From Thermoleophilia bacterium (GTDB lineage Bacteria; Actinomycetota; Thermoleophilia; Gaiellales; Gaiellaceae), in contig JAERMP010000050.1 of assembly GCA_016844515.1 (NCBI GenBank), positions 1-15,347 on the forward strand: a stretch of DNA of 15,347 nt, read 5' to 3'. Made by a program: the position numbers and the translations under genes. Position 1 is the stretch's first letter. Every line of letters begins with the position of its first letter. The notes beneath the pieces are model-generated. The model was not told the DNA's origin. It did no database searches and worked only from the letters and a program-made list of their open reading frames with translations. Shown in pieces: positions 13,863 through 15,347 of the stretch.

Positions 13863-15347
13863 ATGGAGCGGGTGCTCGGCACGCCGGCGCTCTTCGCGAC
13901 CGCCTACGGCAACGTCGGCTCCTCGATCTACTACGCGCTCGGCCTCACGGCGGTCTACGCGCTCGGGCTCACGCCGCTCGTCTTCGTCGTGGCGGGGATC
14001 ATCTTTGCGGCGACCGCTGCGACGTACGCCGAGGGAACCGTTCGCTATCCAGAAGCGGGCGGCTCGTCCAGCTTCGCCCGGCACGCGTTCAACGAGCTCG
14101 TCAGCTTCGGTGCTGCATGGGCGCAGCTGCTCGTCTACATCGTCACGGTCGCGACGTCCGCGTTCTTCGTCCCTCACTACCTGTCGATCTTCTGGGAGCC
14201 GCTCAAGGACAACCCGTGGGACATCGTCGGCGGTGCCGTGGTAATCGTCGTGCTCGTTGCGCTGAACGTCGTCGGCGTGCAAGAGGCGGCGAAGCTTTCC
14301 GTGACCCTGGCGGTCATCGACCTCGCGACGCAGATCCTGCTCGTAGGAGTCGGATTCGCGCTCGTCTTCAACCCCGATGTCCTCGTCGAGAACATCCATT
14401 GGGGAATCGCTCCCACGTGGTCGAACTTCGCGATCTCGATCCCGATCGCCATGCTCGCGTACACGGGGGTCGAGACCGTCTCGAACCTCGCCGAGGAGGC
14501 CCGCGATCCCGTGCGGACCGTCCCCAACGCGTACAAGCTCGTGGCCGGCGCTGTCTTCGCCATCTACTTCACGTTGCCGCTGGTGGCGCTCTCGGCGCTC
14601 CCGGTCGAAGAGATCAACGGCGAGCTCACGACACGGCTCGCGCTACCTCCGGAGGAAGGCGGGTACGCGAACGATCCCGTGCTCGGAGTCGTCGAGAACC
14701 TCGGGCTCACGGGACTCACGCTCGACGCAGCAGAGATCTACGTCGGCATCCTCGCGGCGACGATCCTCTTCATCGCGACGAACGCGGGCGTCATCGGCGC
14801 ATCGCGGATCACGTATTCGATGGCGACGTACCGCCAGCTGCCGGAGCGGTTCCGGCGCCTGCACCCGCGGTTCAAGACGCCGACGCTTGCACTGGTCCTC
14901 TTCGCAGGCATCGCGCCGATTCTCGTGATCCTGCCGGGGGACGTGAACTTCGTCGGGACGCTCTACTCGTTCGGCGCCACGCTCTCGTTCACCATCGCTC
15001 ACGTCTCGCTCGTCATGCTCCGCGCAACGAAGCCGGAGCGCGATCCGCTCTTCCGTTCGCGGCCGAACCTGAAGTTGGCCGGCATCGACTGGCCACTGTT
15101 CGCGATCTTCGGAAGCCTCGCGACGGGGGTCTCCTTCCTCGTCATCGTCGTTCAGAACGCCACGACGCGCTGGGTCGGGATCGGCTGGCTCGTGTTCGGG
15201 TTCGCGCTCTACGCCCTGTACCGGCGATTCCGGGTGAAGGCTCCCTTGGCGGAGACGGTCAAGGCGCCGCCCGCGTTCGGGCCGGCGCTCGCGCTCGAGT
15301 ATCGAAGGCTCCTCGTTCCGGTCATCGCGGGTCAGCCGTCAGATGCT
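13863..15347 (+). CDS. APC-family amino acid permease with start of a UspA domain (3' end outside window)
   Basis: The frame is open to the last base, giving 495 residues of a multi-pass transporter with about 12 hydrophobic segments. The N-terminus, ALFATAYGNVGSSIYYALG, carries the unwound first-helix GNVGSS motif of the APC superfamily. Later come YPEAGGSSSFARHAFNELVS, AYTGVETVSNLAEEARDP (the conserved sixth helix) and NAGVIGASRITYSMATYRQLP. It should move amino acids or similar compounds into the cell; the substrate is not predictable. The last visible residues, from Tyr480 (YRRLLVPVIAGQPSDA), look like the first strand of a UspA domain, so the full protein is probably a permease-UspA fusion. 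ATG 13863 has GAGAGG at 13852-13857. An in-frame GTG at 13830 would add 11 residues, mostly arginine, and is a reasonable alternative. Confidence 0.9.
   Translation, partial: MERVLGTPALFATAYGNVGSSIYYALGLTAVYALGLTPLVFVVAGIIFAATAATYAEGTVRYPEAGGSSSFARHAFNELVSFGAAWAQLLVYIVTVATSAFFVPHYLSIFWEPLKDNPWDIVGGAVVIVVLVALNVVGVQEAAKLSVTLAVIDLATQILLVGVGFALVFNPDVLVENIHWGIAPTWSNFAISIPIAMLAYTGVETVSNLAEEARDPVRTVPNAYKLVAGAVFAIYFTLPLVALSALPVEEINGELTTRLALPPEEGGYANDPVLGVVENLGLTGLTLDAAEIYVGILAATILFIATNAGVIGASRITYSMATYRQLPERFRRLHPRFKTPTLALVLFAGIAPILVILPGDVNFVGTLYSFGATLSFTIAHVSLVMLRATKPERDPLFRSRPNLKLAGIDWPLFAIFGSLATGVSFLVIVVQNATTRWVGIGWLVFGFALYALYRRFRVKAPLAETVKAPPAFGPALALEYRRLLVPVIAGQPSDA

Noticed and set aside
1..15347. 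CRISPR arrays, tRNA or rRNA genes, insertion sequences, phage genes
   Set aside because: No regularly spaced repeats, cloverleaf sequences, transposase or integrase motifs, or terminal inverted repeats were seen on either strand.

Overview
This is a GC-rich, densely coded chromosomal window with GTG starts in use. The gene content, including a K+-independent H+-pyrophosphatase, an APC permease running into a UspA-like domain, and a small secreted protein, suggests an actinobacterium, most likely of the class Thermoleophilia. That placement is an inference from protein style, not from a marker gene. I see no mobile element, integrase, CRISPR array, rRNA or tRNA, so it looks like core chromosome.

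Layout. (1) 1-1519 is a redox and nitrogen cluster on the + strand: the C-terminal third of a glutamate dehydrogenase, a small CxxC glutaredoxin-like protein that starts directly at its stop codon, a strong 13-bp hairpin, and the NADH-sensing repressor Rex. (2) 1520-1730 is an AT-richer intergenic region with two related palindromes 86 bp apart (centre to centre), which look like a paired operator for an unidentified dimeric regulator. (3) 1731-5474 holds a GT4 glycosyltransferase, a membrane-anchored TolB/WD40-like propeller protein, a glutamate-cysteine ligase-like (carboxylate-amine ligase) gene with a broken frame, and a coupled small DUF1844-like gene. (4) 5602-7857 encodes a multi-pass membrane GGDEF-EAL cyclic-di-GMP protein. 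(5) 7978-10023 encodes the membrane H+-pyrophosphatase HppA, followed by a clear terminator. (6) 10168-13305 encodes a large secreted Vpr/C5a-type subtilase with an inserted PA domain. It is convergent with a small secreted protein on the - strand (13364-13711), and a strong, roughly symmetric hairpin lies between the two stop codons. (7) 13863 to the window end is an APC-family permease whose last visible residues begin a UspA-like domain.

How the genes relate. Glutamate dehydrogenase, the thiol protein and Rex all bear on NAD(H) and redox balance and may form one transcription unit. The other genes look like an ordinary mixture: sugar transfer, envelope and secreted proteins, second messenger turnover, pyrophosphate-driven proton pumping and transport. 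I found no convincing new multi-gene system. The points most worth checking are the paired palindrome upstream of the glycosyltransferase, the hairpin ahead of rex, and the frame break with apparent loss of about 20 residues in the ligase.
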